DNA from: Bacteroides oleiciplenus YIT 12058
Lineage (GTDB): Bacteria > Bacteroidota > Bacteroidia > Bacteroidales > Bacteroidaceae
Assembly: GCF_000315485.1 (NCBI RefSeq)
Contig: NZ_JH992940.1
Coordinates: 893,786 to 957,785 of the forward strand
Direction of reading: 5' to 3'
Length of the DNA stretch: 64,000 bases
Both the position numbers and the translations under genes were made by a program. The notes beneath the pieces were generated by a model, which saw only the letters and a program-made list of their open reading frames with translations, was not told the origin of the DNA and did no database searches. Numbering within the stretch: position 1 is the first letter of the stretch; each line of letters begins with the position of its first letter. Positions 56,588 through 64,000 of the stretch are shown here, piece after piece.

Positions 56588-57907
56588 TTATACTTTCTTT
56601 TTCTTTGGAAGCACCTGATTCAGCACAATATACCCCAATATTCCGGCAATAGCCGTGCCGCACAACACTCCGAATTTAGCCTGATTCAGCAATTCAGGAT
56701 AGTCACCGGAGAAAGAAAGATTGGCTATGAACAAAGATACGGTAAAACCAATGCCACCCAGCAGCGACACACCGGCAATATTCTTCCAATTCATGCCTTC
56801 GGGCATACGGGTAAGTCCGCTTTTAATAGTCAACCAGGTAAACAGATAAATGCCCAGGAACTTACCCAAGAGCAATCCCAGCCCGACGGCAAGCCCTACA
56901 TTTCCTATAACATCCCCACTGCCACTAAGCACTACCCCTGCATTGGCAAAAGCAAACAGGGGAAGAATGACAAAGTTTACCGTTCCATGCAAGTTATCTT
57001 CCAAAGACTGCAAAGGACTGATTACACGGTCTGAAGCCCTCTCCACCTGTTTCAACGTAGCTATTTGCTCATTAGTCAGCACGATGGTATCGGACTGTAC
57101 CACAGGAAAGGAACTAACAATAGTACGAATACGTCTTATGTATTTACCTGCATCCAGTCGTGGACGGGCAGGTATGACGAATGCCAGTATTACACCGGAT
57201 ATAGTGCTATGAATGCCGGACTGCAGGAATAGATACCAAATGATTACGCCAAAGAAAAGGAAAAAAATCTTCTGTGTCATACCGAATTTGCCCATATAAT
57301 ATAGGAATGCGTATAGTATGGCTGCCACAATCAAGTAACCGTAAGCAACCTCATTACTGTAGAAAATAGCAATCACCAGAATACCACCAATATCATCCAC
57401 TACCGCAAAAGCTGTCAGAAATATTTTCAAGCTCAACGGTACGCGCTTACCTAGCAAGCTGAGCACCCCCAGAGAGAAAGCAATATCTGTAGCCATAGGG
57501 ATAGCCATACCTCGCGTTTCGGGAGTGCCGGAAGTTACCAGCAATGAATAAACAATAACCGGAAGTATCATACCTCCGCACGCCGCAATAAACGGCAGAA
57601 TCGCCTTCCGGAAAGAAGACAACTCTCCCACTAATAATTCACGCTTAATCTCCAATCCTACAGCCAGAAAGAAAATCGTCATCAAACAGTCGTTGATAAA
57701 CTCAATCATCGTCAGATTATGACCACCATGCGAAAGCAGGTTAAAATCACCGATACGCAAATGTAGCTCCTGCGACAGGAAACTCTGATATACCGGAGCT
57801 AACGAGGAGTTGGCTACAACAGCAGCCAGAATAGCCGTCAGAAACAGTAGAACGCTCGCCACCACATTCAGGGACGAGATGTTTTTCACAGTACGTAGAA
57901 TAATCAT
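56588..57907 (-). CDS. nhaA: Na+/H+ antiporter NhaA
   Basis: 439-aa polytopic protein with about twelve helices. NhaA signatures: FFLAVGLEIKRELLVGELS, MATDIAFSLGVLSLLGKRVP with the paired ion-binding Asp region (TAFAVVDDIGGILVIA, residues near 165-175), FANAGVVLSG and GGIGFTVSLFIANLSF. It exports Na+ in exchange for protons at the inner membrane. A second, unrelated antiporter gene lies 56 bp upstream on the same strand, so the two may be co-transcribed. Confidence 0.97.
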   Translation of the reverse strand: MIILRTVKNISSLNVVASVLLFLTAILAAVVANSSLAPVYQSFLSQELHLRIGDFNLLSHGGHNLTMIEFINDCLMTIFFLAVGLEIKRELLVGELSSFRKAILPFIAACGGMILPVIVYSLLVTSGTPETRGMAIPMATDIAFSLGVLSLLGKRVPLSLKIFLTAFAVVDDIGGILVIAIFYSNEVAYGYLIVAAILYAFLYYMGKFGMTQKIFFLFFGVIIWYLFLQSGIHSTISGVILAFVIPARPRLDAGKYIRRIRTIVSSFPVVQSDTIVLTNEQIATLKQVERASDRVISPLQSLEDNLHGTVNFVILPLFAFANAGVVLSGSGDVIGNVGLAVGLGLLLGKFLGIYLFTWLTIKSGLTRMPEGMNWKNIAGVSLLGGIGFTVSLFIANLSFSGDYPELLNQAKFGVLCGTAIAGILGYIVLNQVLPKKKKV

Positions 57908-57963
57908 TATTTGTTTGATTTAAGTATTAGCTTCTCAAAGGTAATTCCGGTTCTGTCAATGAG

Positions 57964-59142
57964 CTATTCCTTATAGCTCATTAACGCCAGCTTTTTAACC
58001 CAGAGCACAAATATACCTGTTAATATTAAATTAAGCACGATAGTAAGTACAGAAATTACTAATGCCGGACCACCCAAATTGTAACCCAATGCAATAAAAA
58101 TAACTCCTGCCCCTACCTCACCACGGGTAAACATGCCAATGGAAAGTGCCAGACGTTCACTTAACTTACGGTCGCGGTAGAAAAATACCGGAAATAACTT
58201 GCCCACATTGGAAAGCAACGACACCATAATCACATGTATGATAATCAGAACCCAAGGCATCATTTCCTGAGAGCCGGTGACAGAAACCACTCCTGCCGCA
58301 TCTCCTGAAAGACTAATTCCCTGAAGTGGAGGCATACTCATACCTACCAGAAACATGAAGATAAATGAAATTCCCGTTGAAGCTTTCTGCTCCCAAGCGG
58401 TATTGATCTCTTTATGTTTCATGACCATGCCCAGGACAAATGCCGGAAGCAGTACTTCAATATGAATACTAGCTTCTTCGCCGTATAAATTCTTTGTAAT
58501 AAGATATAGGGATTGAGTGGCAGCAAACACCAGAACGGAATAAAAAAGAATAGCTTTCCAATCCTGCCTCATATTGTATTTACTCAGTTTCTTCCAGCCG
58601 AAAGAAAGCAGCAGAAAGACAATAAAGATAATCACCAGCAACTGCCAGCGTGGTCCGATCATCATAATTTGAAGAGGAATCATCAACAGAATGGTATCCA
58701 GGTCGTCAAAGATGGCCAGTACCTGAATCTTCTTATAAATCCAACTGGATTTCAGTCCGATAGCGGCTAACATCGTGAACAATATACCTGCAGAAGTGGG
58801 AGCAGCAAAACGGCTCAACAACAGATTTTCTTTCCATGCGTCCCAACTATTCCAGTATTCGGGAGGAAGCAAAATAAAGATATAATAAATAGCAATCAGG
58901 AACCAAGGCATGGCTGCCGTAGCCATTGCCACAAAGTAATCTTTCGCATAAGTTTGCCAACGGGATTTATCCACCTCAAACTCACGCCCCACATTAATCA
59001 TAATGAATCCCAAGCAGATATACAACAGCACATTAGACACTGTTTTCACCGTACCATAATCACTGCCTGACCATGCAGGAAGATATTGAGCCACAAAAAG
59101 GCCAACCACCAGGAAGGCCGAGAACGATAGAACTTTTCTCAT
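57964..59142 (-). CDS. cation:proton antiporter (CPA family)
   Basis: 392-aa membrane protein with about eleven to twelve helices. LLLSRFAAPTSAGILFTMLAAIG, LAIFDDLDTILLMIPL (paired Asp as in CPA antiporters) and the C-terminal GMFTRGEVGAGVIFIALGYNLGG are typical of Na+(K+)/H+ exchangers. It seems to lack the RCK/TrkA regulatory domain. The next gene downstream is nhaA, so ion homeostasis is a shared theme. Ion specificity cannot be read from sequence. Confidence 0.85.
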   Translation of the reverse strand: MRKVLSFSAFLVVGLFVAQYLPAWSGSDYGTVKTVSNVLLYICLGFIMINVGREFEVDKSRWQTYAKDYFVAMATAAMPWFLIAIYYIFILLPPEYWNSWDAWKENLLLSRFAAPTSAGILFTMLAAIGLKSSWIYKKIQVLAIFDDLDTILLMIPLQIMMIGPRWQLLVIIFIVFLLLSFGWKKLSKYNMRQDWKAILFYSVLVFAATQSLYLITKNLYGEEASIHIEVLLPAFVLGMVMKHKEINTAWEQKASTGISFIFMFLVGMSMPPLQGISLSGDAAGVVSVTGSQEMMPWVLIIIHVIMVSLLSNVGKLFPVFFYRDRKLSERLALSIGMFTRGEVGAGVIFIALGYNLGGPALVISVLTIVLNLILTGIFVLWVKKLALMSYKE

Positions 59143-59172
59143 TTATTATCAGTTAGAATTTGTCAACATAAA

Positions 59173-59223
59173 GGGGATTGTCAAGACAGTCCTACAGAAA
59201 GAGAACAATCCCCCGGCTAATAT
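59173..59223. terminator. inverted repeat between lepA and antiporter genes
   Basis: GGGGATTGT (59173-59181) pairs with ACAATCCCC (59215-59223), with 33 nt between. It lies between the lepA stop and the antiporter start, both on the minus strand. It may end the lepA transcript, but the long loop and absence of a T tract make this uncertain. Confidence 0.4.
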
Positions 59224-59248
59224 GAATCAGCTTTTAGGCTTTTTTATA

Positions 59249-61030
59249 TTAATCTAATTTCAACACCGCAAGGAACGCTTTCTGCGGCACTTCAACATTA
59301 CCAATTTGTTTCATACGTTTCTTTCCTTTCTTCTGCTTCTCCAGTAACTTACGCTTACGGCTTACGTCACCACCGTAACACTTCGCCGTTACATCTTTAC
59401 GCACCGCCTTAATGGTTTCACGAGAGATGATTTTAGCTCCGATGGCAGCCTGAATAGCAATATCAAACTGCTGTCTCGGAATCAAGTCTTTCAACTTCTC
59501 GCACATGCGATGTCCCAAGTCGTAAGCATTGTCGAAATGTGTCAGTGTAGAAAGAGCATCCACCGGTTCACCGTTCAGCAAAATGTCAAGTTTCACTAAT
59601 TTAGACGGACGGAAACCGCTGGCATGATAGTCGAAAGAAGCGTATCCTTTCGAGATACTTTTCAGTTTGTCATAAAAGTCGATAACAATTTCTCCCAAAG
59701 GCATATCATAGTAAATCTCCACGCGATTGCCTGAAATGTATTCCTGCTTCACCAGTTCGCCACGTTTGCCCAGACACAACGTCATAATGGGACCTATATA
59801 ATCAGTGGTTGTGATAACAGAAGCACGAATATAAGGTTCCTCAATACGGTCTATCATAGTAGGATCGGGCATGCTTCCGGGGTTATGCACCTCCGCCATA
59901 TGTCCTTGTTTATCGTAGATATTATAAGAAACGTTCGGTACGGTAGTTATCACGTTCATGTCGAATTCACGGTCAAGGCGTTCCTGCACAATCTCCATGT
60001 GCAATAACCCAAGGAAGCCGCAACGGAAACCAAAGCCCAGTGCCAACGAAGATTCCGGTTGGAAAGTCAGTGAAGCGTCATTCAATTGCAGTTTTTCCAA
60101 AGAAGAACGCAAGTCTTCAAAGTCTTCTGCCTCAATGGGATATACACCGGCAAAGACCATCGGCTTCACTTCCTCAAAACCGGCAATAGCCTCCTTACAG
60201 GGACGGGCAATATGGGTGATGGTATCTCCCACTTTTACTTCTTTAGAGGTTTTGATACCGGAAATAATATATCCCACATCTCCTGTACGCAGTTCCTGGC
60301 GCTGTACCATTTCCATCTTGAGTACTCCAACTTCATCAGCATCATATTCTTTACCGGTATTGAAGAACTTCACTTTATCCCCTTTACGGATCACACCGTT
60401 CACAATCTTGAAGTAAGCAATGATACCGCGGAAAGAGTTGAATACGGAGTCAAAAATCAAAGCCTGCAACGGAGCTTCCTCGTCACCTTCGGGATGGGGA
60501 ATACGCTCGACAACTGCTGCCAGAATTTCTTCTACACCCATACCTGTCTTGCCGGATGCACGGATAATCTCGCTACGTTTACAGCCTAGCAGTTCTACGA
60601 TTTCATCCTCCACTTCATCAGGATTAGCACTCGCCATATCACATTTGTTGATAATCGGAATGATTTCCAAGTCATGTTCGATTGCCATGTAAAGGTTGGA
60701 GATGGTTTGTGCCTGCACACCTTGCGAAGCATCTACAATCAGCAACGCACCCTCACAGGCAGCAATGGAACGGGATACTTCATAAGAAAAGTCCACGTGT
60801 CCCGGAGTATCGATCAGATTCAGAACATATTTTTCACCGTTGTATATGTATTCCATCTGAATGGCATGGCTCTTAATGGTGATACCTCTCTCCTTTTCCA
60901 GATCCATATCATCAAGCATCTGTCCTCCGGTCACTTGTATAGTATTGGTAAATTCAAGCAAACGGTCGGCTAAAGTAGACTTACCATGGTCAATGTGGGC
61001 GATAATGCAAAAGTTTCTTATATTCTTCAT
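59249..61030 (-). CDS. lepA: elongation factor 4 (LepA)
   Basis: 593-aa ribosome-associated GTPase. G1 [15 protein letters not shown]2 region [14 protein letters not shown]3 DTPGHVDF, G4 NKCDM, then EF-G-like domains and the LepA-specific C-terminus (FLAVLKLD at the end, [20 protein letters not shown] before it). Length is standard. A TATCTTTG -7 box is 55 bp upstream. Confidence 0.98.
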   Translation of the reverse strand: MKNIRNFCIIAHIDHGKSTLADRLLEFTNTIQVTGGQMLDDMDLEKERGITIKSHAIQMEYIYNGEKYVLNLIDTPGHVDFSYEVSRSIAACEGALLIVDASQGVQAQTISNLYMAIEHDLEIIPIINKCDMASANPDEVEDEIVELLGCKRSEIIRASGKTGMGVEEILAAVVERIPHPEGDEEAPLQALIFDSVFNSFRGIIAYFKIVNGVIRKGDKVKFFNTGKEYDADEVGVLKMEMVQRQELRTGDVGYIISGIKTSKEVKVGDTITHIARPCKEAIAGFEEVKPMVFAGVYPIEAEDFEDLRSSLEKLQLNDASLTFQPESSLALGFGFRCGFLGLLHMEIVQERLDREFDMNVITTVPNVSYNIYDKQGHMAEVHNPGSMPDPTMIDRIEEPYIRASVITTTDYIGPIMTLCLGKRGELVKQEYISGNRVEIYYDMPLGEIVIDFYDKLKSISKGYASFDYHASGFRPSKLVKLDILLNGEPVDALSTLTHFDNAYDLGHRMCEKLKDLIPRQQFDIAIQAAIGAKIISRETIKAVRKDVTAKCYGGDVSRKRKLLEKQKKGKKRMKQIGNVEVPQKAFLAVLKLD

Positions 61031-61084
61031 CTATGTTTATCCTAAATCGATTATCTAATTGTATTCATTCTATTTTTTCGTGCG

Positions 61085-61092
61085 CAAAGATA
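61085..61092 (-). promoter_or_regulatory. -7 box of lepA
   Basis: TATCTTTG on the minus strand matches the -7 consensus, 55 bp before the lepA start. No clear -33 TTTG. Confidence 0.55.
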
Positions 61093-61163
61093 ATGAAAAA
61101 TATGAAAACTATTCCATCGTTGCGCTGTTATGTATGGACAATAACCTAAACCACTTAACAGAA

Positions 61164-62099
61164 ATGAGAAAGTATATTATGTTTGCATGCACTCTTTTAT
61201 TGCTTGCCGGATGCTCTAAAAACGAAATCATTATTTATGGTTCAACTCCCGAAAATGAAGAATCGGGGCACGGAGAATCCTCAAATGATTCTGAGGCGCT
61301 CGTCACATTTTCCGCTTCACTCGAAAGCCGGAAAGTAACCAGGTCCATGTCTCCCATGCCCAAAGGGTTAGTCAGTCAAGTTTATGCCTTCAAAACAGCA
61401 GACAGCAATTTCAGGGATCCACTTGCCGAAGGTTTGTACAACACTTCTTCCGCAGGCTTGTTGACAGGACTGGATGGGTATAAGATGTTCCTTAGCAATG
61501 GTACCTATAATATGTATGCATTCTCCAAGAATTCATCAACTTATCCGCCTACCATTACCAATGGCGTATCCGCCCCTTTAAAGAATGGTGTAGATTATCT
61601 GTGGTGGGAAAACCTGCAACAAGATGTAATGGCTTCACAAATTCATATGCCCATCGTGTTTCAACATGTGGCTTCTCAGGTAGTCATTGATTTGTCGGCG
61701 GGCGAAGGATTGAAACTCGACAGTCTGGTTTCGGCAACCATTCTTCCGCCAACTCCGGGTGCCAGTCTTGACCTGCGTACCGGCATCATCGAAGCCACCA
61801 CCACCTACGACACCACTCCGCTCAACATGGGCAAAAAGGGTCTTCTTGCACAAGCCATCGTCCTGCCAACACGTGCAACCAGCCCCATGTCGATAACATT
61901 AAAAGTGCTGGCTGACGGTGAAACTACTCCACGAACCTACACAGCCGACATCCCTATTCCCAACAAACTGGCAGGTGGATTCTCATACGTTTTCAGTGCC
62001 ATTATCGACGGAAATTCCGTATCATTTCCCAATGTAAGCATCAAGGACTGGACAGAGGTAGATGAATCCGGAAATCCCATTTACCCTATACAAAAATAA
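61164..62099 (+). CDS. fimbrillin family lipoprotein
   Basis: 311 aa from the ATG at 61164 (MRKYIMFACTLLLLAGCSKNE), chosen since it gives a proper lipobox LAGC; the frame is open further upstream to 61059 but that region holds the lepA promoter. The mature part has the layout of FimA/Mfa-like fimbrillins: an acidic start, VTFSASLESRKVTRSM, then KNGVDYLWWENLQQDVMASQ, FQHVASQVVIDLSAG and a C-terminal YVFSAIIDGNSVSFPNVSIKDWTEVDE. IKDW is a fimbrillin hallmark. It is probably a pilus subunit or tip protein; no anchor or assembly partners are adjacent. Confidence 0.85.
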   Translation: MRKYIMFACTLLLLAGCSKNEIIIYGSTPENEESGHGESSNDSEALVTFSASLESRKVTRSMSPMPKGLVSQVYAFKTADSNFRDPLAEGLYNTSSAGLLTGLDGYKMFLSNGTYNMYAFSKNSSTYPPTITNGVSAPLKNGVDYLWWENLQQDVMASQIHMPIVFQHVASQVVIDLSAGEGLKLDSLVSATILPPTPGASLDLRTGIIEATTTYDTTPLNMGKKGLLAQAIVLPTRATSPMSITLKVLADGETTPRTYTADIPIPNKLAGGFSYVFSAIIDGNSVSFPNVSIKDWTEVDESGNPIYPIQK

Positions 62100-62140
62100 A
62101 TAACTCAACCTACATCACTGAGATACAACAGCAAAGTAAA

Positions 62141-62788
62141 ATGATGGAAGTCAGAATATCCGAGATCAGAAAAGAGTATACGAAAGGCAAGTTGACGCAA
62201 TGTGTCATCAATGACAATCCTTTCAGACAATTCGAAGAATGGCTCAATGAAGCCATCGATAGTAAAGAAGACGAACCCACTGCTATGATAGTGGCAACTG
62301 TTTCGGTAGAAGGGCATCCTTCCACACGTACCGTCCTGCTAAAAGGATTGGATAATGATAAATTCATATTCTTTACGAATTATGAGAGTCGCAAAGGCCG
62401 ACAATTAGCTAAAAACCCATATATCTCCCTCTCTTTTGTGTGGCACAAACTCGAGAGGCAGGTACACATTGAGGGAAGGGCTGAAAAATGCTCCGGCAAG
62501 GTATCGGATGCCTACTTTGCAAACAGACCCTATAAAAGTAAGATAGGTGCAAGAATATCTCCACAAAGCCGGGTGATAAATAGTCGTATGGAAATTATGC
62601 GGGCTTTCGTAAAAGAGGTTTTCAAACTGGCAGGGCACGAAATCAAACGTCCTGACAACTGGGGCGGCTTTGCCGTAACCCCTACCCGGTTCGAGTTCTG
62701 GCAGGGACGAGAAAATCGTTTGCACGACCGCATCCAATATATCCCTCAGAAAGACGGCAGTTGGAAACAGGAAAGGCTGGCTCCCTGA
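62141..62788 (+). CDS. pdxH: pyridoxamine 5'-phosphate oxidase
   Basis: 215-aa FMN enzyme making pyridoxal 5'-phosphate. Seen: NPFRQFEEWLNEA, ATVSVEGHPSTRTVLLKGLD (FMN/substrate contact), FFTNYESRKGRQL, QVHIEGRAEK and the C-terminal PxRFEFWQGRENRLHDRI signature. Start at the first of two adjacent Met codons (MMEVRIS). A strong terminator follows at 62805-62849. Confidence 0.97.
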   Translation: MMEVRISEIRKEYTKGKLTQCVINDNPFRQFEEWLNEAIDSKEDEPTAMIVATVSVEGHPSTRTVLLKGLDNDKFIFFTNYESRKGRQLAKNPYISLSFVWHKLERQVHIEGRAEKCSGKVSDAYFANRPYKSKIGARISPQSRVINSRMEIMRAFVKEVFKLAGHEIKRPDNWGGFAVTPTRFEFWQGRENRLHDRIQYIPQKDGSWKQERLAP

Positions 62789-62804
62789 GTATAGAACGGT
62801 ATAC

Positions 62805-62849
62805 AAAAAGAAGCGTTGATAACATCTGCATGTATCAACGCTTCTTTTT
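62805..62849 (+). terminator. terminator after pdxH
   Basis: 17-bp perfect stem: A5 plus GAAGCGTTGATA (62805-62821) with TATCAACGCTTC plus T5 (62833-62849), loop 11 nt. It lies between convergent pdxH and the small winged-helix gene. Confidence 0.9.
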
Positions 62850-62873
62850 ATAAGATAAATGTCAATCTCTCTC

Positions 62874-63074
62874 TTAAACCAACTTAACAAACAGTTCGCC
62901 TTCTACTTCCTGAGTAGAGATTTTTTCTTCTCTTAACAACCAGCCAAGGCCTAAGAACAAATCTTTGTCTACCAACTTAGTAGCTTTCTTGATTTGTTTA
63001 GCAGTTAAACCTTCAGTCTCATTCAGTGCATTCCAAATTTTTCCTGCAGTTTCACCAGCTTTTTCTTTCAACAT
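62874..63074 (-). CDS. small winged-helix protein (DUF2582-type)
   Basis: 66 aa: MLKEKAGETAGKIWNALNE, then GLTAKQIKKATKLVDKDLFL and a wing-like end GWLLREEKISTQEVEG. This is the small stand-alone winged-helix family found in Bacteroidota; a helix-turn-helix lies at about 22-50. It may bind DNA; targets unknown. A perfect -7 box is 75 bp upstream, and a 12-bp palindrome (63167-63178) lies just beyond it, so self-repression is possible. Confidence 0.8.
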   Translation of the reverse strand: MLKEKAGETAGKIWNALNETEGLTAKQIKKATKLVDKDLFLGLGWLLREEKISTQEVEGELFVKLV

Positions 63075-63148
63075 TTTCTTTTTGTTTTTAGTTATACATG
63101 CTTCATCTAAATTCTCTCATTGAGGAGGTTCAGATTTTATTTCAACGG

Positions 63149-63178
63149 CAAAGATAGTTATTTTTATGTTATATAACA
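63149..63178 (-). promoter_or_regulatory. promoter and palindromic operator candidate of the winged-helix gene
   Basis: TATCTTTG on the minus strand (63156-63149) is a consensus -7 box. TGTTATATAACA (63167-63178) is a perfect 12-bp palindrome ending near the expected -33 position. Confidence 0.5.
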
Positions 63179-63265
63179 CGTTATTATCCATTTTTTACAT
63201 TATATGTCATAAAAAGAGCATTTTTCCAGTGAGTAAGACCAAAAGTAATAATCCATTCTATCGAA

Positions 63266-63344
63266 ACAGACGGTCTATTTAACCCAGATAGATGGTCTGT
63301 TTGCCCTCAATAGACGGTCTATTTGATCCAAACAGACCGTCTAT
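63266..63344. repeat. 22-bp-period repeat cluster with one inverted copy
   Basis: 15-bp units resembling ATAGACGGTCTATTT start at 63266, 63288 and 63310 (22-bp steps), and an inverted copy (AAACAGACCGTCTAT) lies at 63330-63344. Each unit is itself nearly palindromic around AGACGGTCT. The cluster extends from the intergenic region into the 3' end of the C_GCAxxG_C_C-family gene, whose stop codon lies in the third unit. Layout (three direct copies, 22-bp period, one inverted copy) resembles the unrelated-sequence cluster at 40824-40903. Confidence 0.8.
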
Positions 63345-63789
63345 TTTCAAGATACTCAGCCCAGATGCGTGCAGCTTCCTCTACCATCTTGACACAGGGG
63401 CGTTTAGCATAATATTGTTCTGTACGTTCTTCGGGGGTTGCCACTCCTTCAGGTTTCTTCAAGCCTAATAATTCGGCACAAATGATAGAACCGTTCCGTT
63501 TTCTGAATTCAGCAGCCAGCTCCTGCACCAAAGCATAGTTGGCGCCTTTTCCTTCCCGGTCTTTAGGGTCTGTAGCACCGGTTTCTAACCCAGCAAGCAG
63601 AAACATGCCGCATGCCGCGCCACACGTCTGCCTCATCCTGCCTATGCCACCGCCGAAAGAGGCTGCCATACGGGCTGCTTGTTCCTCTGTAAATCCATAC
63701 ATATCGGCAAAAGCGAGCACAACGGACTGGGAACAATTAAAGCCGCTCTTAAAGTTTTCTACTGCTTTCTCTATTCTTTCTTCAAACAT
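63319..63789 (-). CDS. C_GCAxxG_C_C family redox-type protein
   Basis: 156 aa. Cys-rich helical protein: FKSGFNCSQSVVLAFADMYG, AASFGGGIGRMRQTCGAACG (glycine-rich turn with the Cys pair), ICAELLG and KRPCVKMVEEAARIW. The four conserved Cys positions fit the family of small proteins named after this motif, in which they may bind metal or take part in redox chemistry; the exact role is unknown. The last nine residues (ENRRSVWIK) are encoded within the 22-bp repeat cluster, so the C-terminus may have been changed by repeat insertion. Confidence 0.85.
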   Translation of the reverse strand: MFEERIEKAVENFKSGFNCSQSVVLAFADMYGFTEEQAARMAASFGGGIGRMRQTCGAACGMFLLAGLETGATDPKDREGKGANYALVQELAAEFRKRNGSIICAELLGLKKPEGVATPEERTEQYYAKRPCVKMVEEAARIWAEYLENRRSVWIK

Positions 63790-63805
63790 TGTTCCTCTCC
63801 CCTCT

Positions 63806-64000
63806 TTATCCTTCTATTTCCAACAACATAGGGCAATGATCGGAATGTACGGCATCATTCAGTATACGCGCCTCTTTCAGCATCGAGCGAACCGGTTCGG
63901 TCACCATACAATAATCAATACGCCACCCCTTATTCTTGGCACGTGAATTGAAGCGGTAACTCCACCAGGTATATTCCTGCAGTTCAGGATGCAATGCTCG
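63806..64000 (-). CDS. xth: exodeoxyribonuclease III, C-terminal part (runs off window)
   Basis: The frame is open from the window edge to a stop at 63806, encoding the last 64 residues of an AP endonuclease/exonuclease III: LHPELQEYTWWSYRFNSRAK, NKGWRIDYCMVTEP and the catalytic HSDHCPMLLEIEG (Asp-His pair near the C-terminus). The rest of the gene lies beyond position 64000. Confidence 0.93.
   Translation of the reverse strand, partial: RALHPELQEYTWWSYRFNSRAKNKGWRIDYCMVTEPVRSMLKEARILNDAVHSDHCPMLLEIEG

Noticed and set aside
63266..63344. Possible CRISPR array or terminator
   Set aside because: Units are 15 bp with 7-bp gaps and include an inverted copy; no T tract follows on either strand in the manner of a terminator, and no cas gene is present.

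Overview
The window is a chromosomal segment of a Bacteroides-type bacterium (Bacteroidota). The protein families point there: UpxY/UpxZ capsule regulators, fimbrillin, RlmD, PpdK and NspC of Bacteroides type, and DUF2693/DUF4373-like small proteins. Several intergenic regions carry the Bacteroides promoter form (-33 TTTG, 19-21 bp, -7 TAnnTTTG), and classical Shine-Dalgarno sequences are rare. No IS element, CRISPR array or rRNA operon is visible.

Layout. 1-6.2 kb: tRNA-Gly(GCC), nspC and uvrD (minus), sodB and a ThiE/TenI-like protein (plus), and a short membrane histidine kinase. 6.4-18.3 kb: housekeeping and accessory genes (ppdK, rlmD, an RluA-type synthase, two paralogous lipoproteins, an MFS exporter, a glutathione peroxidase, a large sensor kinase, a Tat-signal aldo/keto reductase). 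18.3-40.2 kb: a complete capsular polysaccharide (CPS) operon on the minus strand. 40.3-42.1 kb: a rightward cassette of small hypothetical genes. 42.2-64 kb: ompA-like gene, hybrid sensor kinase, sbcDC, map-rmuC-xpt, an M56 peptidase/BlaI pair, two Na+/H+ antiporters, lepA, a fimbrillin-like lipoprotein, pdxH, a small winged-helix gene, a C_GCAxxG_C_C-family gene and the end of an exonuclease III gene.

The CPS locus is transcribed right to left: upxY, upxZ, UDP-GlcA 4-epimerase, ugd, GNAT, glycosyltransferase, decayed acyltransferase-3, aminotransferase, wzx, GT2, wzy, GT4, hexapeptide acetyltransferase, decayed acetyltransferase fragment, GT4, capE-capF-capG (UDP-L-FucNAc pathway), WbuB-like GT4, PglC-like initiating transferase, PglD-like acetyltransferase, PglE-like aminotransferase, terminator. 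It is a Wzx/Wzy-type locus, predicted to use hexuronic acid, L-FucNAc and an acetamido-amino-deoxy sugar. The middle (about 25.3-36.2 kb) is clearly more AT-rich than its flanks, as is usual for exchanged CPS modules.

The most notable element is upstream of upxY. A 17-bp perfect inverted repeat (39974-39990 and 40162-40178) encloses 171 bp containing a consensus promoter. The right arm carries the motif AAACGTTCGT on the minus strand, the core known for Mpi-type invertible capsule promoters of Bacteroides fragilis. In the given sequence the promoter points right, away from the capsule operon, so the locus is drawn in its OFF state and the transcript would run toward the small-gene cassette. 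Other points worth a look are a reading frame in that cassette broken at an A6 tract, two 22-bp-period repeat clusters of similar architecture at distant sites, two eroded acyltransferase genes in the capsule operon, and an M56 peptidase with an ExbD-like tail.
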